NCBI RefSeq assembly: GCF_036416795.1
Contig: NZ_CP143867.1
Location: forward strand, 4,270,001-4,334,000
Length of the DNA stretch: 64,000 nucleotides
Source: Bacteroides sp. MSB163
Lineage (GTDB): Bacteria > Bacteroidota > Bacteroidia > Bacteroidales > Bacteroidaceae
Direction of reading: 5' to 3'
Part shown: piece after piece, positions 42,398 to 50,558 of the stretch
Numbering within the stretch: position 1 is the first letter of the stretch
How the letters are laid out: every line of letters begins with the position of its first letter
Program-made: the position numbers and the translations under genes
Notes under the pieces: generated by a model
The model's database searches: none
What the model saw: the letters and a program-made list of their open reading frames with translations, nothing else
Told to the model about the DNA's origin: nothing

Positions 42398-43081
42398 ATG
42401 AGAAAATATTGCATTATAATCGGACTGCTTTTAGTAGTAGTCCTTCCCGTTTGCGCCCAGAACTGGACACCTCAGGACTCTCTGCGATTGCGCCGTCTGC
42501 TGGATGGAGAAGGAGAGATTAAGCTGAATCCGGAAGTTCTGAAAGAGATGGGAGTACAGACACCTCTGGGCAAACAGCAGATATCGATGGAGAAACAATG
42601 GCTGGATTTCAACACAACACTTCCCGAAATACCAAATACACCGAAGAAGAAAGTTGTTCTTACCTTGCGCCCGTATACTGCAACTACGAAGTACAATTGG
42701 GACCCGGTGTATCAGAAGAAGATTAAAATAGATAAGGACACGTGGCGTGGGGATCCTTTCTATGAACTTAAAATACTTCGTATTTATTCCGATTGGGCTA
42801 AGACTCCTTTAGAAAAAGGTCTCCGGAAAAGTATAGATGAAATAGAAGCAACCGGAATGCGTTACCGGGTGACGGAACGGGCAAACAATATGGCTGTGGG
42901 CAGTTGGCAAGGGGCCAGTGGCGGAGGTATAGGCGGGTTAGATTTAATGGCACCTTTTACAAAAGATTTCTGGAACGTTAAGGGACGTAAGCGCCGTGCC
43001 CGTACGCTGGAAGTGTTGCGTGCATACGGGGACTCGGTAACGGTGCGGGGTAAAGAACCTGTCAAGACGATTAAGAATTAA
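42398..43081 (+). CDS. Exported protein of unknown function in the ECF operon
   Basis: A 227-residue protein with a signal peptide (MRKYCIIIGLLLVVVLPVCAQ) that starts 12 bp after the lipoprotein gene. The mature protein is basic, with LDGEGEIKLNPEVLKEMG and a glycine-rich stretch (WQGASGGGIGGLDLM) before a KGRKRRAR tail. It resembles exported DUF4858-type proteins of Bacteroides, but I cannot confirm that. It is the last gene of the ECF operon; a terminator follows. Confidence 0.72.
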   Translation: MRKYCIIIGLLLVVVLPVCAQNWTPQDSLRLRRLLDGEGEIKLNPEVLKEMGVQTPLGKQQISMEKQWLDFNTTLPEIPNTPKKKVVLTLRPYTATTKYNWDPVYQKKIKIDKDTWRGDPFYELKILRIYSDWAKTPLEKGLRKSIDEIEATGMRYRVTERANNMAVGSWQGASGGGIGGLDLMAPFTKDFWNVKGRKRRARTLEVLRAYGDSVTVRGKEPVKTIKN

Positions 43082-43134
43082 GGAAAAGATTTGTGATAGG
43101 GATAATTGTCTAATTCTTCATTTGTATAATTTGT

Positions 43135-43184
43135 GCACCCGGTTCTGTGTATATTGTATATTCGTATTTCCGGGTGCAGTTTTT
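43135..43184 (+). terminator. Terminator after the ECF operon
   Basis: GCACCCGG (43135-43142) pairs with CCGGGTGC (43170-43177), with a 27-nt AT-rich loop, and is followed by AGTTTTTAT. Confidence 0.75.
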
Positions 43185-43263
43185 ATGACATATCGCCTTT
43201 TCTTCCGAACCTTTCGCCCTTTTTTCTTGTTTCTTCCTTAATAATACCTAAATGTAGGAGACT

Positions 43264-44205
43264 ATGAACAGAATTACTTCCCTTTTCGGAATTCGATATC
43301 CAATAATCCAAGGTGGTATGGTTTGGTGCAGTGGCTGGCGCTTAGCGTCGGCAGTAAGTAATGCGGGTGGACTGGGCTTGCTTGGAGCAGGTTCCATGCA
43401 TCCTGAAACGTTACGTGAGCATATCCGTAAATGCCATGCTGCTACACATAATCCTTTTGGAGTCAATATTCCATTGATGTATCCACAGATTGAAGAAATC
43501 ATGCAGATAGTGGTAGAGGAAGGAGTCAATATAGTTTTCACTTCCGCCGGAAGCCCTGCCAAATGGACGGGATGGCTGAAAGAGCGGGGAGTGACAGTGG
43601 TGCATGTGGTCAGTTCTTCCCGCTTTGCGATGAAGGCCGAAGAGGCGGGTGTGGATGCTGTTGTTGCTGAGGGCTTCGAGGCCGGTGGGCATAACGGAAG
43701 GGAAGAGACTACCACTTTGTGCCTGATACCTGCCGTGCGTGCCGCTACTACCTTACCATTGATTGCTGCCGGAGGAATTGCTACGGGTGAGGCTATGCTT
43801 GCTGCCCGTGTGCTGGGAGCAGAAGGAGTACAAATAGGTACACGTTTTGCATTGACTCAGGAAAGTTCAGCTCATGAATATTTCAAGGAATATTGTCTGC
43901 GTTTGCAGGAGGGGGATACCCGGTTATTGTTGAAGAAGCTTGCTCCGGTACGTTTGGTGCGGAATAATTTCCGTGACGCTGTAGAGGCAGCCGAAGCCGT
44001 GGGGGCTACACAAGATGAACTTCGTATTCTTCTGGCTCATGGACGTGCCAAGAAAGGTATTTTCTATGGAGATCTGGAAGAGGGAGAACTGGAGATTGGC
44101 CAGGCTTCTGCACTACTTTACGGTAAACAGATAGAGACGGTTGCTGAGGTCATGCAGGAACTGACGGAAGGATATAGAAGAGCGTGGAATGCGCTAAAGG
44201 AATAA
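43264..44205 (+). CDS. Nitronate monooxygenase/FabK-like FMN protein
   Basis: A 313-residue TIM-barrel flavoprotein. Family features are RYPIIQGGMVWCSG at the start, the FMN phosphate loops (LIAAGGIATGEAMLAARVLGAEGVQIGTRFA), and EGFEAGGHNGRE with the catalytic-type His. The same fold serves nitronate oxidation and the FabK enoyl-ACP reductase; GGHNGRE and the length do not settle which. It is transcribed alone. Confidence 0.88.
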   Translation: MNRITSLFGIRYPIIQGGMVWCSGWRLASAVSNAGGLGLLGAGSMHPETLREHIRKCHAATHNPFGVNIPLMYPQIEEIMQIVVEEGVNIVFTSAGSPAKWTGWLKERGVTVVHVVSSSRFAMKAEEAGVDAVVAEGFEAGGHNGREETTTLCLIPAVRAATTLPLIAAGGIATGEAMLAARVLGAEGVQIGTRFALTQESSAHEYFKEYCLRLQEGDTRLLLKKLAPVRLVRNNFRDAVEAAEAVGATQDELRILLAHGRAKKGIFYGDLEEGELEIGQASALLYGKQIETVAEVMQELTEGYRRAWNALKE

Positions 44206-44218
44206 GAATTTAGCTATA

Positions 44219-44259
44219 TGGGACGAATTTTTTGAATAGAGGGAATGAAATTCGTCCCA
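44219..44259 (+). terminator. Terminator hairpin after the FMN protein gene
   Basis: TGGGACGAATTT pairs perfectly with AAATTCGTCCCA around a 17-nt loop. Confidence 0.75.
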
Positions 44260-44289
44260 AACAAACCGCTTTCTTACCATCCAAAATAA

Positions 44290-44327
44290 AAAATGGGACT
44301 GTACGTCAATCTGTACAGTCCCATTTT
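44290..44327. terminator. Bidirectional terminator next to gadC
   Basis: AAAATGGGACTGTAC (44290-44304) pairs perfectly with GTACAGTCCCATTTT (44313-44327). The A and T tracts at each side suit termination from either strand; the stop codon of gadC is 20 bp away. Confidence 0.9.
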
Positions 44328-44347
44328 CATGTTTTCCGATTGCGACC

Positions 44348-45925
44348 CTATGATTTAGGTGTACCGGAATTATTTGTTGTACTAGTTGGATTTACGGTAG
44401 GATTTGCAGTTGGTGTTGCCGTAGCTGTGCTTGTTGTGCCTGTTGCTGTTGCTGCGTTTGCTGCAACTTTGGGTTGTTCTTCCCAATGGAATGGTTCGAA
44501 ATTGGTATTCGGATCAACCCAAGTCGGTTTCTTGCAAGCGTAAATGATAAACGGAGCTGCCACTACAATAATGGCACCGATAATCAATACGGAGAACCAA
44601 ACTGTATTGCTACCCGTTGAAATCTGACTGGGCGGGATAAAGCTCAGGATGAATGCCAACAGAGAACCACAGAAACCAAGTCCGCCGATGAACCACATCA
44701 ATCCGTTACCACCCTTACCGATACGGAACGGACGGTTCAACTTCTTCATCTTGTAACGCAATACGATAGCTCCTGTAAACATCAACATATACATGATAAG
44801 GTAAAGAACTACTGTCAACTGTGACAGAATCTGATAGAAACTCTGTACGGAAGGCATTACTACGAACAAGAGGCTCAATACTGTTACAGCACCACCTTGT
44901 ACGAACAGGATGTTCTTCTGTACACCCAGTTTGTTTGTCTTCTGGAAGAACGGGGGCATATAACCTGCCTTACCTACGGCAAAAATACCTTTGGACGGAC
45001 CGGCAACCCAAGTCAATACACCTGCCAGCACACCGAATGCAAGAGCGATAGCAATGATTGGTGATAACCAGGAAGCGTGGATGTAGCGGAAGTAATTGTC
45101 GAAACCAACCAGTAAACTTTGTGTCAGGCTGATGTCTTTGGCCGGAATGATAACACCCAGTGCGAAAGTACCCAGTACGAAAATGATAACTGTGATAGCT
45201 GCACCGATAAATACTGCTTTCGGATAATTCTTGGAGGGGTTTTCTATATCCTTAACGTGGATACCGCCCATTTCCATACCGGCATAAAAGAGGAAGATAC
45301 TTGCGGCGAGTACGACGTTGTCGAAGTTCGTCAGATCGGGGAAGAAGCTGCTGTGGAAGTCCAGATTGGAATGTCCGCCTGTAGCCAGATAAATGATGCC
45401 CAGGATAATCAGCAAGGCTGCCGGAATAATGGTACCAACCATACCGCCGACTTTGGCTACCTTACCTACCCATCCCATACCTTTCAATGAGATGAAAGTG
45501 GCGAGCCAGTAGATGATGAGCACTACGGCGAGTGTGTAGTACTTGTTACTTGCCAACGACATATCGTGCGCGTCGTTCATTCCGATGAAGGCGATGGATA
45601 CGGCACCGAATGTCAATACGGTAGGGTACCAGATGGTACTTTCAATCCATTGCACCCAGATGGCAAGGAAACCGAGCCGCTTACCATAGGCTTCGCCTAC
45701 CCAGCGGAACACACCACCTTGTTTGTCCTGGAACATCGCAGCCAATTCCGCAGCGACAAGTGATGTCGGTATAAGGAATACGATAGCTGCAAATAAATAG
45801 TAAAAGGCCGAACTCATTCCGTACACGGCCTCGGCAGGTAGTCCACGTAGGGATACTACTGCCGTTACATTCATGATTGCGAGGGTGAACACACCCAGCT
45901 TCACTGTTTGTTTAATATTTGCCAT
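44348..45925 (-). CDS. gadC: Glutamate/GABA antiporter
   Basis: A 525-residue APC-superfamily transporter with about 12 membrane helices and the GadC-type features (LRGLPAEAVYGMSSAFYYLFAA, PTSLVAAELAAMF, GGVFRWVGEAYGKRLGF). After the last helix comes a tail that begins ACKKPTWVDPNTNFEPFHWEEQPK, like the pH-gating plug of GadC. It then ends in a Thr/Ala/Pro/Asn-rich low-complexity stretch (about 35 residues) not typical of the family. It imports glutamate and exports GABA so that GadB can consume protons. It is divergent from the ion-channel gene. Confidence 0.95.
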   Translation of the reverse strand: MANIKQTVKLGVFTLAIMNVTAVVSLRGLPAEAVYGMSSAFYYLFAAIVFLIPTSLVAAELAAMFQDKQGGVFRWVGEAYGKRLGFLAIWVQWIESTIWYPTVLTFGAVSIAFIGMNDAHDMSLASNKYYTLAVVLIIYWLATFISLKGMGWVGKVAKVGGMVGTIIPAALLIILGIIYLATGGHSNLDFHSSFFPDLTNFDNVVLAASIFLFYAGMEMGGIHVKDIENPSKNYPKAVFIGAAITVIIFVLGTFALGVIIPAKDISLTQSLLVGFDNYFRYIHASWLSPIIAIALAFGVLAGVLTWVAGPSKGIFAVGKAGYMPPFFQKTNKLGVQKNILFVQGGAVTVLSLLFVVMPSVQSFYQILSQLTVVLYLIMYMLMFTGAIVLRYKMKKLNRPFRIGKGGNGLMWFIGGLGFCGSLLAFILSFIPPSQISTGSNTVWFSVLIIGAIIVVAAPFIIYACKKPTWVDPNTNFEPFHWEEQPKVAANAATATGTTSTATATPTANPTVNPTSTTNNSGTPKS

Positions 45926-45971
45926 AAGTTAAGGTTTTAGGTGAAAAATATGTTTTAAAATCAGTCTCTAT

Positions 45972-46052
45972 AACAACGACCCGGTAGAGTTGTTTTCGGG
46001 GATAAAGTGAAAGTTGGTAAATTAACACTTAAACAAATGTCTTGTGCAAGAC
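45972..46052. promoter_or_regulatory. Palindromes in the divergent gadC-channel promoter region
   Basis: AACAAC (45972-45977) and GTTGTT (45989-45994) form an inverted repeat with an 11-bp spacer in the gadC leader. GTCTTG-TG-CAAGAC at 46039-46052 is a perfect palindrome between the two genes. An acid-responsive regulator might bind here; no clear -7 box was found for either gene. Confidence 0.35.
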
Positions 46053-46115
46053 GTTTTAGGGCAATCAGACAGAAATCAGTAATATATTAAATCAGAATAA
46101 ATAATAGGTATTATT

Positions 46116-46844
46116 ATGAAAATGGCTCTTTCAGAATTTGCATTACGAGAGAAGGGAATTTATGGTGTCTTACACATTGTGATTCTGTTACTTTCGTTAT
46201 TTTTAGTGGTTAGTATTTCAGTAGATACATTCAAGGGTATTCCTTTCTATACTCAGACGGTATTTATGAAGGTTCAGTTTGCCGTGTGCGTATTGTTTTT
46301 GCTGGACTTCATTTTGGAGTGGTTTTTAGCAAAGCATAAAGGACGTTATTTTGCCACTCACTTCGTATTTCTTCTGGTAGCCATTCCTTACCAGAGCATT
46401 ATTTCCTGGGCAGGATGGACGTTTTCAGAAGAAATCACTTACTTATTGCGTTTTATTCCTTTAGTGCGCGGTGGTTATGCGTTGGCCATTGTGGTGGGTT
46501 GGCTGACGTATAATAAGGCATCCGGTCTGTTTGTTACTTACCTTACGACTTTGCTTGCTACGGTTTATTTCTCCAGTCTGGCTTTTTATGTTATGGAGCA
46601 TGGGGCGAATACATTAGTTACAGGCTATGGGGATGCTTTGTGGTGGGCGTTTATGGATGTAACGACGGTTGGTTCCAATATTATTGCTGTGACGGTGACG
46701 GGGCGTGTACTGTCGGTTTTACTGGCGGCATTGGGTATGATGATGTTTCCGATATTTACGGTGTATGTGACGAGTCTGGTGCAGAAGAGGAATCAGGAGA
46801 AACAAGAATATTATAAGGAGTTGCAGGGAGGAGATATAAAGTAA
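46116..46844 (+). CDS. Ion channel (voltage-gated-like potassium channel family)
   Basis: A 242-residue protein with about six membrane segments; the last two flank a pore loop reading TTVGSNIIAV in place of the canonical potassium filter TVGYG. An S4-like helix (ITYLLRFIPLVRGGYALA) has few positive charges. The altered filter raises doubt about potassium selectivity. Its place between gadC and glsA-gadB suggests charge compensation during acid stress, which is an inference. Confidence 0.82.
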   Translation: MKMALSEFALREKGIYGVLHIVILLLSLFLVVSISVDTFKGIPFYTQTVFMKVQFAVCVLFLLDFILEWFLAKHKGRYFATHFVFLLVAIPYQSIISWAGWTFSEEITYLLRFIPLVRGGYALAIVVGWLTYNKASGLFVTYLTTLLATVYFSSLAFYVMEHGANTLVTGYGDALWWAFMDVTTVGSNIIAVTVTGRVLSVLLAALGMMMFPIFTVYVTSLVQKRNQEKQEYYKELQGGDIK

Positions 46845-46878
46845 TGTTGTATGTATGTACTTTTTCTTTCGGCTACGC

Positions 46879-47474
46879 CTCCGGTACTACTCCGACACTG
46901 CCATTCGCAGACGGGGCTCGAACTCGCTTCGCTCAGACAGATCGCCCCTTACCTGCGCCTGACAGTGCCTACGTTTACGCACCTACGCCTATGCCGGAGG
47001 GCTGCGCGGTGGGGAATTAGTTTGTGTTTGTACGGAAATGAATGATAGATTACTGATGAGGTTTTGTTAGTTTGTTGATAATCAATTTAGATAGTCTCCT
47101 GATTATCAATAGATAGCATTTACGATCTATTTACCTCATGATGTAAAAGCATTTATCGCCGTATGTAACGACCTTTACCACTTATTGTAACGCTCTTTAC
47201 CTCGGCATGTAACGACCTTTACCTCGGCATGTAAATGGAGTTACTGTGTGGGGTTAACAAAGTTACCATTTGGGGTAAACAGAATTTCCATGAAAGCTAT
47301 GTACTTATGAAGCATCTATATTTATAAGGTGTGACTTACTTTACGCCGCATGGTCTCCCGGCCTCACTGTAGGTGCGTAAGCGTAGGTGCTGTCAGACGT
47401 AGGTAAGGGGCGATTTGTTTGAGCGAAGCGAGTTCGAGCCCCGTCTGCGGATGGCAGTACCGGAGTAGCACCGG
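46879..47474. repeat. Large imperfect inverted repeat; contents of the 46845-47598 gap
   Basis: The arms 46879-46985 and 47369-47474 (about 107 bp) are near-complements, including GACGGGGCTCGAACTCGC against GCGAGTTCGAGCCCCGTC. The 383-bp interior holds a 22-bp tandem array (47120-47240) and AT-rich sequence. No open frame in it is supported. No transposase or target duplication was recognised, so it may be a very large word-hairpin or the remnant of a non-autonomous element. The gap lies between convergent genes. Confidence 0.8.
47120..47240. repeat. 22-bp tandem array TGTAACGACCTTTACCTCGG
   Basis: TGTAA starts at 47142, 47164, 47186, 47208 and 47230, exactly 22 bp apart each time, with a degenerate unit before (47120). 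The interval repeats CTTTACC in phase. The array sits inside the inverted repeat 46879-47474. Confidence 0.85.
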
Positions 47475-47598
47475 AAGTGCAGCCTTGAGTTTTCCTTTTG
47501 GTATCTTTTCTTTTGTCTCAAGAGAAAAGAAAAGTATAAGCGCCGCCTATCCTCTCCGGACTGACGACGCCTTTTATTTATGAAAAAGAGAGATTGTC

Positions 47599-48564
47599 TT
47601 ATTCTACAATAGTCACATGGTCACCATTGAACACGCCCAAACCCAATTTGTTCATGATATACTTGATGGCGAGTTGTGATTTAACAGAATTCCCTGCTTC
47701 GTCCAAAGGAGGTGCAAATGCAGCTGCACCGAATACACCGGGCAGTACGGACATAACTCCACCACCTACACCGCTCTTGGCAGGTATGCCGGCAGTGTAC
47801 ATCCAGTCACCTGAATGTTCGTAGAAGCCTACGGTAGAAATCATGGAAGTAATCTTCGGAGCTAATGAAGCTTCAAACACTTCTTTCTTGGTGACAGGGT
47901 TTACACCACTGTTGGCGATGGTTCCGGCAGCAATCGCCAGTTGTCCGGCAGTGATACCCAATGAGCACTGACGAGTGTACAGGTCGAGTGCCATATCCGG
48001 ATTATCGTAGATGCGGTTATAGTTCTTCAGTAACCATGCAATAGAGCGGTTGTTGAAGTTCGTAGCTGTTTCCGACTTATACAACTCATCAATCAATTGT
48101 GGAGCTGAACCGCACAAATCAGTAATATTCTGAACAATAGCTTCCCATTTCTTATCTGAATTACCCACAGGCTCAACCATGGAACATGCTGAGATGGCAC
48201 CTGCATTTACCAAGGGGGTAGAAGGGTGATCATTCTCCAGTAAGATGGCGATGATTGAGTTGAAAGGTAATCCTGTAGCATCTGCACCAATCATATCCAG
48301 CACCTTCTGTGCTCCGTATTGACGGAGGATAAGGATGGCTGTATGCACTTTGGACACAGATTCTATACCGAAACGGTAGTCAGTGTCACCTATATTAATA
48401 GTTTGTCCGTTCATCAGACAGATGCTGATGCCGAACAGATTCTTGTCGATGTTGGCAAGGTAGGGGATGTAATCGGCATTTTTTCCCCCGGTGTTACCCT
48501 TCACCTGCTCATAGGCTTCCTGGGCAACCTCTTTTAGTTGAGAGATTGAAATCTTTTTATCCAT
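47599..48564 (-). CDS. glsA: Glutaminase A
   Basis: A 321-residue serine-dependent glutaminase with the beta-lactamase-like fold. The S-x-x-K pair is Ser69/Lys72 in FGIESVSKVHTAI. Other family motifs are PLVNAGAISACSM, GITAGQLAIAAGTIANSGVNP and GIPAKSGVGGGV. It releases ammonia and glutamate from glutamine; the ammonia raises pH and the glutamate feeds GadB. It follows gadB on the same strand after an 89-bp gap holding a word-hairpin, so transcription may be shared. Confidence 0.96.
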   Translation of the reverse strand: MDKKISISQLKEVAQEAYEQVKGNTGGKNADYIPYLANIDKNLFGISICLMNGQTINIGDTDYRFGIESVSKVHTAILILRQYGAQKVLDMIGADATGLPFNSIIAILLENDHPSTPLVNAGAISACSMVEPVGNSDKKWEAIVQNITDLCGSAPQLIDELYKSETATNFNNRSIAWLLKNYNRIYDNPDMALDLYTRQCSLGITAGQLAIAAGTIANSGVNPVTKKEVFEASLAPKITSMISTVGFYEHSGDWMYTAGIPAKSGVGGGVMSVLPGVFGAAAFAPPLDEAGNSVKSQLAIKYIMNKLGLGVFNGDHVTIVE

Positions 48565-48574
48565 AGTTAATAAA

Positions 48575-48650
48575 GTGTTAGAGTGTTAAGGCGATAGAGT
48601 GTTAGGGTGATATTGCTCAATCACCTTATCACTCTATCACCCTATCACTT
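48575..48650. repeat. GTGATAGAGTGT word-repeat hairpin between gadB and glsA
   Basis: GTTAGAGTGTTAAGGCGATAG and GAGTGTTAGGGTGAT (48576-48611) face ATCACCTTATCACTC and TATCACCCTATCACTT (48620-48650). It fills the gap between two cooperating same-strand genes and may set their ratio. Confidence 0.75.
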
Positions 48651-48653
48651 CAA

Positions 48654-50099
48654 TTATTTTACAGCCTTTTTATGGCGGCGTCCACCATGATTGAACATCT
48701 TAGCTTCCACCGGCAAGTTCTTTTCCTGAGCCATGCGGGTAGGAGTAGGATAATCCAATTTCTCCAGTTCGGTGATAGCATTCTTGATGTCGCCCAGCAA
48801 CATGTCTGCCATGTCGCGGCTGAAGCCCTGGCGTACTACCACACGCATTACAACATAGTCTTCCAGTTTAGAAGGCAGAGTATAAGCCGGTACCATCCAA
48901 CCGTGTTGCGACAGTTTATCCTGAAGGTCGTACAACGTCCATTTAGCATTCTTGGCGTACTCCGGTTTCATGTACCAGATGAACAACGGGTTCACCACTT
49001 CTTCTGAATAGTTGACGAACGGTTCCATCTTGGCGATTTCATCATGGATATACTTCGCAATGGTCAGCGAATTATACTGCACCTCTTTGTATCCCTGGAA
49101 TCCTAAGCGAATGAATTGGTAGTACTGACCCAGGATTTGAGCAGCAGGACGGGAGAAGTTCAAGCCGACCTGAGTAATGTTTGCACCGAGGTAGTTTACG
49201 CTGAATGACATTTCCTCGGGCAGATATTCTTTGCCTTTCCAGCAAACCCAACCCAGACCCGGATAAACGAGACCGAACTTATGTCCGCTGACACTGATAG
49301 AAAGAACCCACTTCAAGCGGAAGTCCCACTTCTTTTCAGGATAGAGGAACGGCAGGATGAAACCGCCACTGGCAGCATCTACATGGATAGGAATATCGTA
49401 ACCGGTCTTGGCGTTGTAAGCATCGAGAGCTTTGTCCAGTGCTTCTACGTCATCGTTCAGTCCGGTCCATGTCATACCCTGAATAGGTACGATACAAATG
49501 GTGTTTTCATCACACATTTTTAATGCTTCTTCCGGATCAAGAGTAGTCTTGTCAAGGGTCAAAGGTACTTCACGCATTTCAATCTGCCACAACTGAGCGA
49601 ACTTTTCCCATACTACTTGGAAACCGGTTGAGATAACGAAATTAGGTTTATCGAATGGTTTGCCCTGAGCCTGGCGTTTTTTACGCCAACGCAGCCAAGC
49701 TGCCACACCGCCCAACATACATGCTTCACTTGAACCAATGGCCAGCGCACCTGTTTTCCAAGTATCCTTTTCAGGAGAGTTCCACAAGTTTGCTACGATG
49801 TTGATACATTTTCCGTTCATCACGGCGATACGGGGATATTCCGTTTCGTCAATGTAGTTGATGTTGATCGCCTCGTTCATCAGCTTGGTGGCATAGTCGT
49901 CCATATAAGTGGTAACGAATGTAGCCAGATTCAGACGGGGTTGAGTTTGAGCGAAAGTTTCGTCTTTTACCATCTGATAAGCAATCTCGGGAGTAGTAGG
50001 TCCGTCAGGGATCTTCTCTACCGGAGAGGGTTGCAACATTCTGTTTGATCCAAACACTTCTGTTTTGGCATCACCTTTTCTGAAATTTACATCTTCCAT
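48654..50099 (-). CDS. gadB: Glutamate decarboxylase
   Basis: A 481-residue PLP enzyme of the GadA/B group. The PLP lysine is Lys274 in SVSGHKFGLVYPGLGW, and the preceding IHVDAASGGFILPF is the family cofactor site. It converts glutamate to GABA and carbon dioxide, using up a proton. The C-terminal HGGRRHKKAVK carries the histidine region known in E. coli GadB to respond to pH. With glsA, gadC and the channel it forms the acid-resistance locus. Confidence 0.97.
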   Translation of the reverse strand: MEDVNFRKGDAKTEVFGSNRMLQPSPVEKIPDGPTTPEIAYQMVKDETFAQTQPRLNLATFVTTYMDDYATKLMNEAININYIDETEYPRIAVMNGKCINIVANLWNSPEKDTWKTGALAIGSSEACMLGGVAAWLRWRKKRQAQGKPFDKPNFVISTGFQVVWEKFAQLWQIEMREVPLTLDKTTLDPEEALKMCDENTICIVPIQGMTWTGLNDDVEALDKALDAYNAKTGYDIPIHVDAASGGFILPFLYPEKKWDFRLKWVLSISVSGHKFGLVYPGLGWVCWKGKEYLPEEMSFSVNYLGANITQVGLNFSRPAAQILGQYYQFIRLGFQGYKEVQYNSLTIAKYIHDEIAKMEPFVNYSEEVVNPLFIWYMKPEYAKNAKWTLYDLQDKLSQHGWMVPAYTLPSKLEDYVVMRVVVRQGFSRDMADMLLGDIKNAITELEKLDYPTPTRMAQEKNLPVEAKMFNHGGRRHKKAVK

Positions 50100-50222
50100 T
50101 TTACTAATTGTTTTAGTTTAGGTTTAGGCGGCGAGGATTTTCCCCGTCGAATTTCCCACAACAACGGCGTTTGCAGAGGAAAGTTCCGGGGTTTTACATA
50201 TTTTGGCGTTTATTAAAGGGAG

Positions 50223-50486
50223 GGAGAGGTAAATGATAATTTAGCGGGTGAAAGAATTGGTACGCGGACGACGCGGATGAGGCGGACGAATGCGGACTTT
50301 AATCTTTTAGACGCGGATGACACGGATGACGCGGATTTTTAAAGCTGCGCTATACATACCGGCATATCACACCGAAGGAAAAAAGAATCCGCGTCATCCG
50401 TGTCATCCGTGTCTGAAAGATTACTTGCACGCCGAAGGAGAACCTTGCTCCAGCGCTACGCTGGTAAATTATCATTTATACTCTCC
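50223..50486. repeat. Nested long inverted repeat; contents of the 50100-50558 gap
   Basis: The outer arms (50223-50245 and 50459-50486) share GGTAAATGATAATTTAGCG and its near-complement. The inner arms (50301-50338 and 50391-50422) are built of the 9-bp words ACGCGGATG and ACACGGATG in tandem. The whole could fold to a hairpin of about 260 nt. It lies between divergent genes gadB and the MFS gene, so it is not placed as a terminator. The open frame at 50317-50547 is inside it and is not supported. Confidence 0.8.
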
Positions 50487-50510
50487 TTCACTCTTTGAAC
50501 TTTCTCTTTG

Positions 50511-50518
50511 TACTTTTG
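50511..50518 (+). promoter_or_regulatory. -7 box before the MFS gene
   Basis: TACTTTTG fits TAnnTTTG and lies 40 bp before the start codon at 50559. A TTTG at 50494 is too close for the usual -33 spacing. Confidence 0.55.
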
Positions 50519-50558
50519 TTTTTATTGCACTGTTTCAAACTATATAAATATTGTATAT

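Noticed and set aside
46900..46960. tRNA-like sequence (GGCTCGAACTC) near the ion channel
   Set aside because: It resembles a T-arm motif by chance, but no acceptor, D or anticodon arms can be formed; it is part of the inverted repeat.
46851..47045. 64-codon ORF after the ion channel gene
   Set aside because: It coincides with one arm of the large inverted repeat and has no protein-like features.
50317..50547. 76-codon ORF before the MFS gene
   Set aside because: It lies within the nested inverted repeat and reads the CGGATG words.
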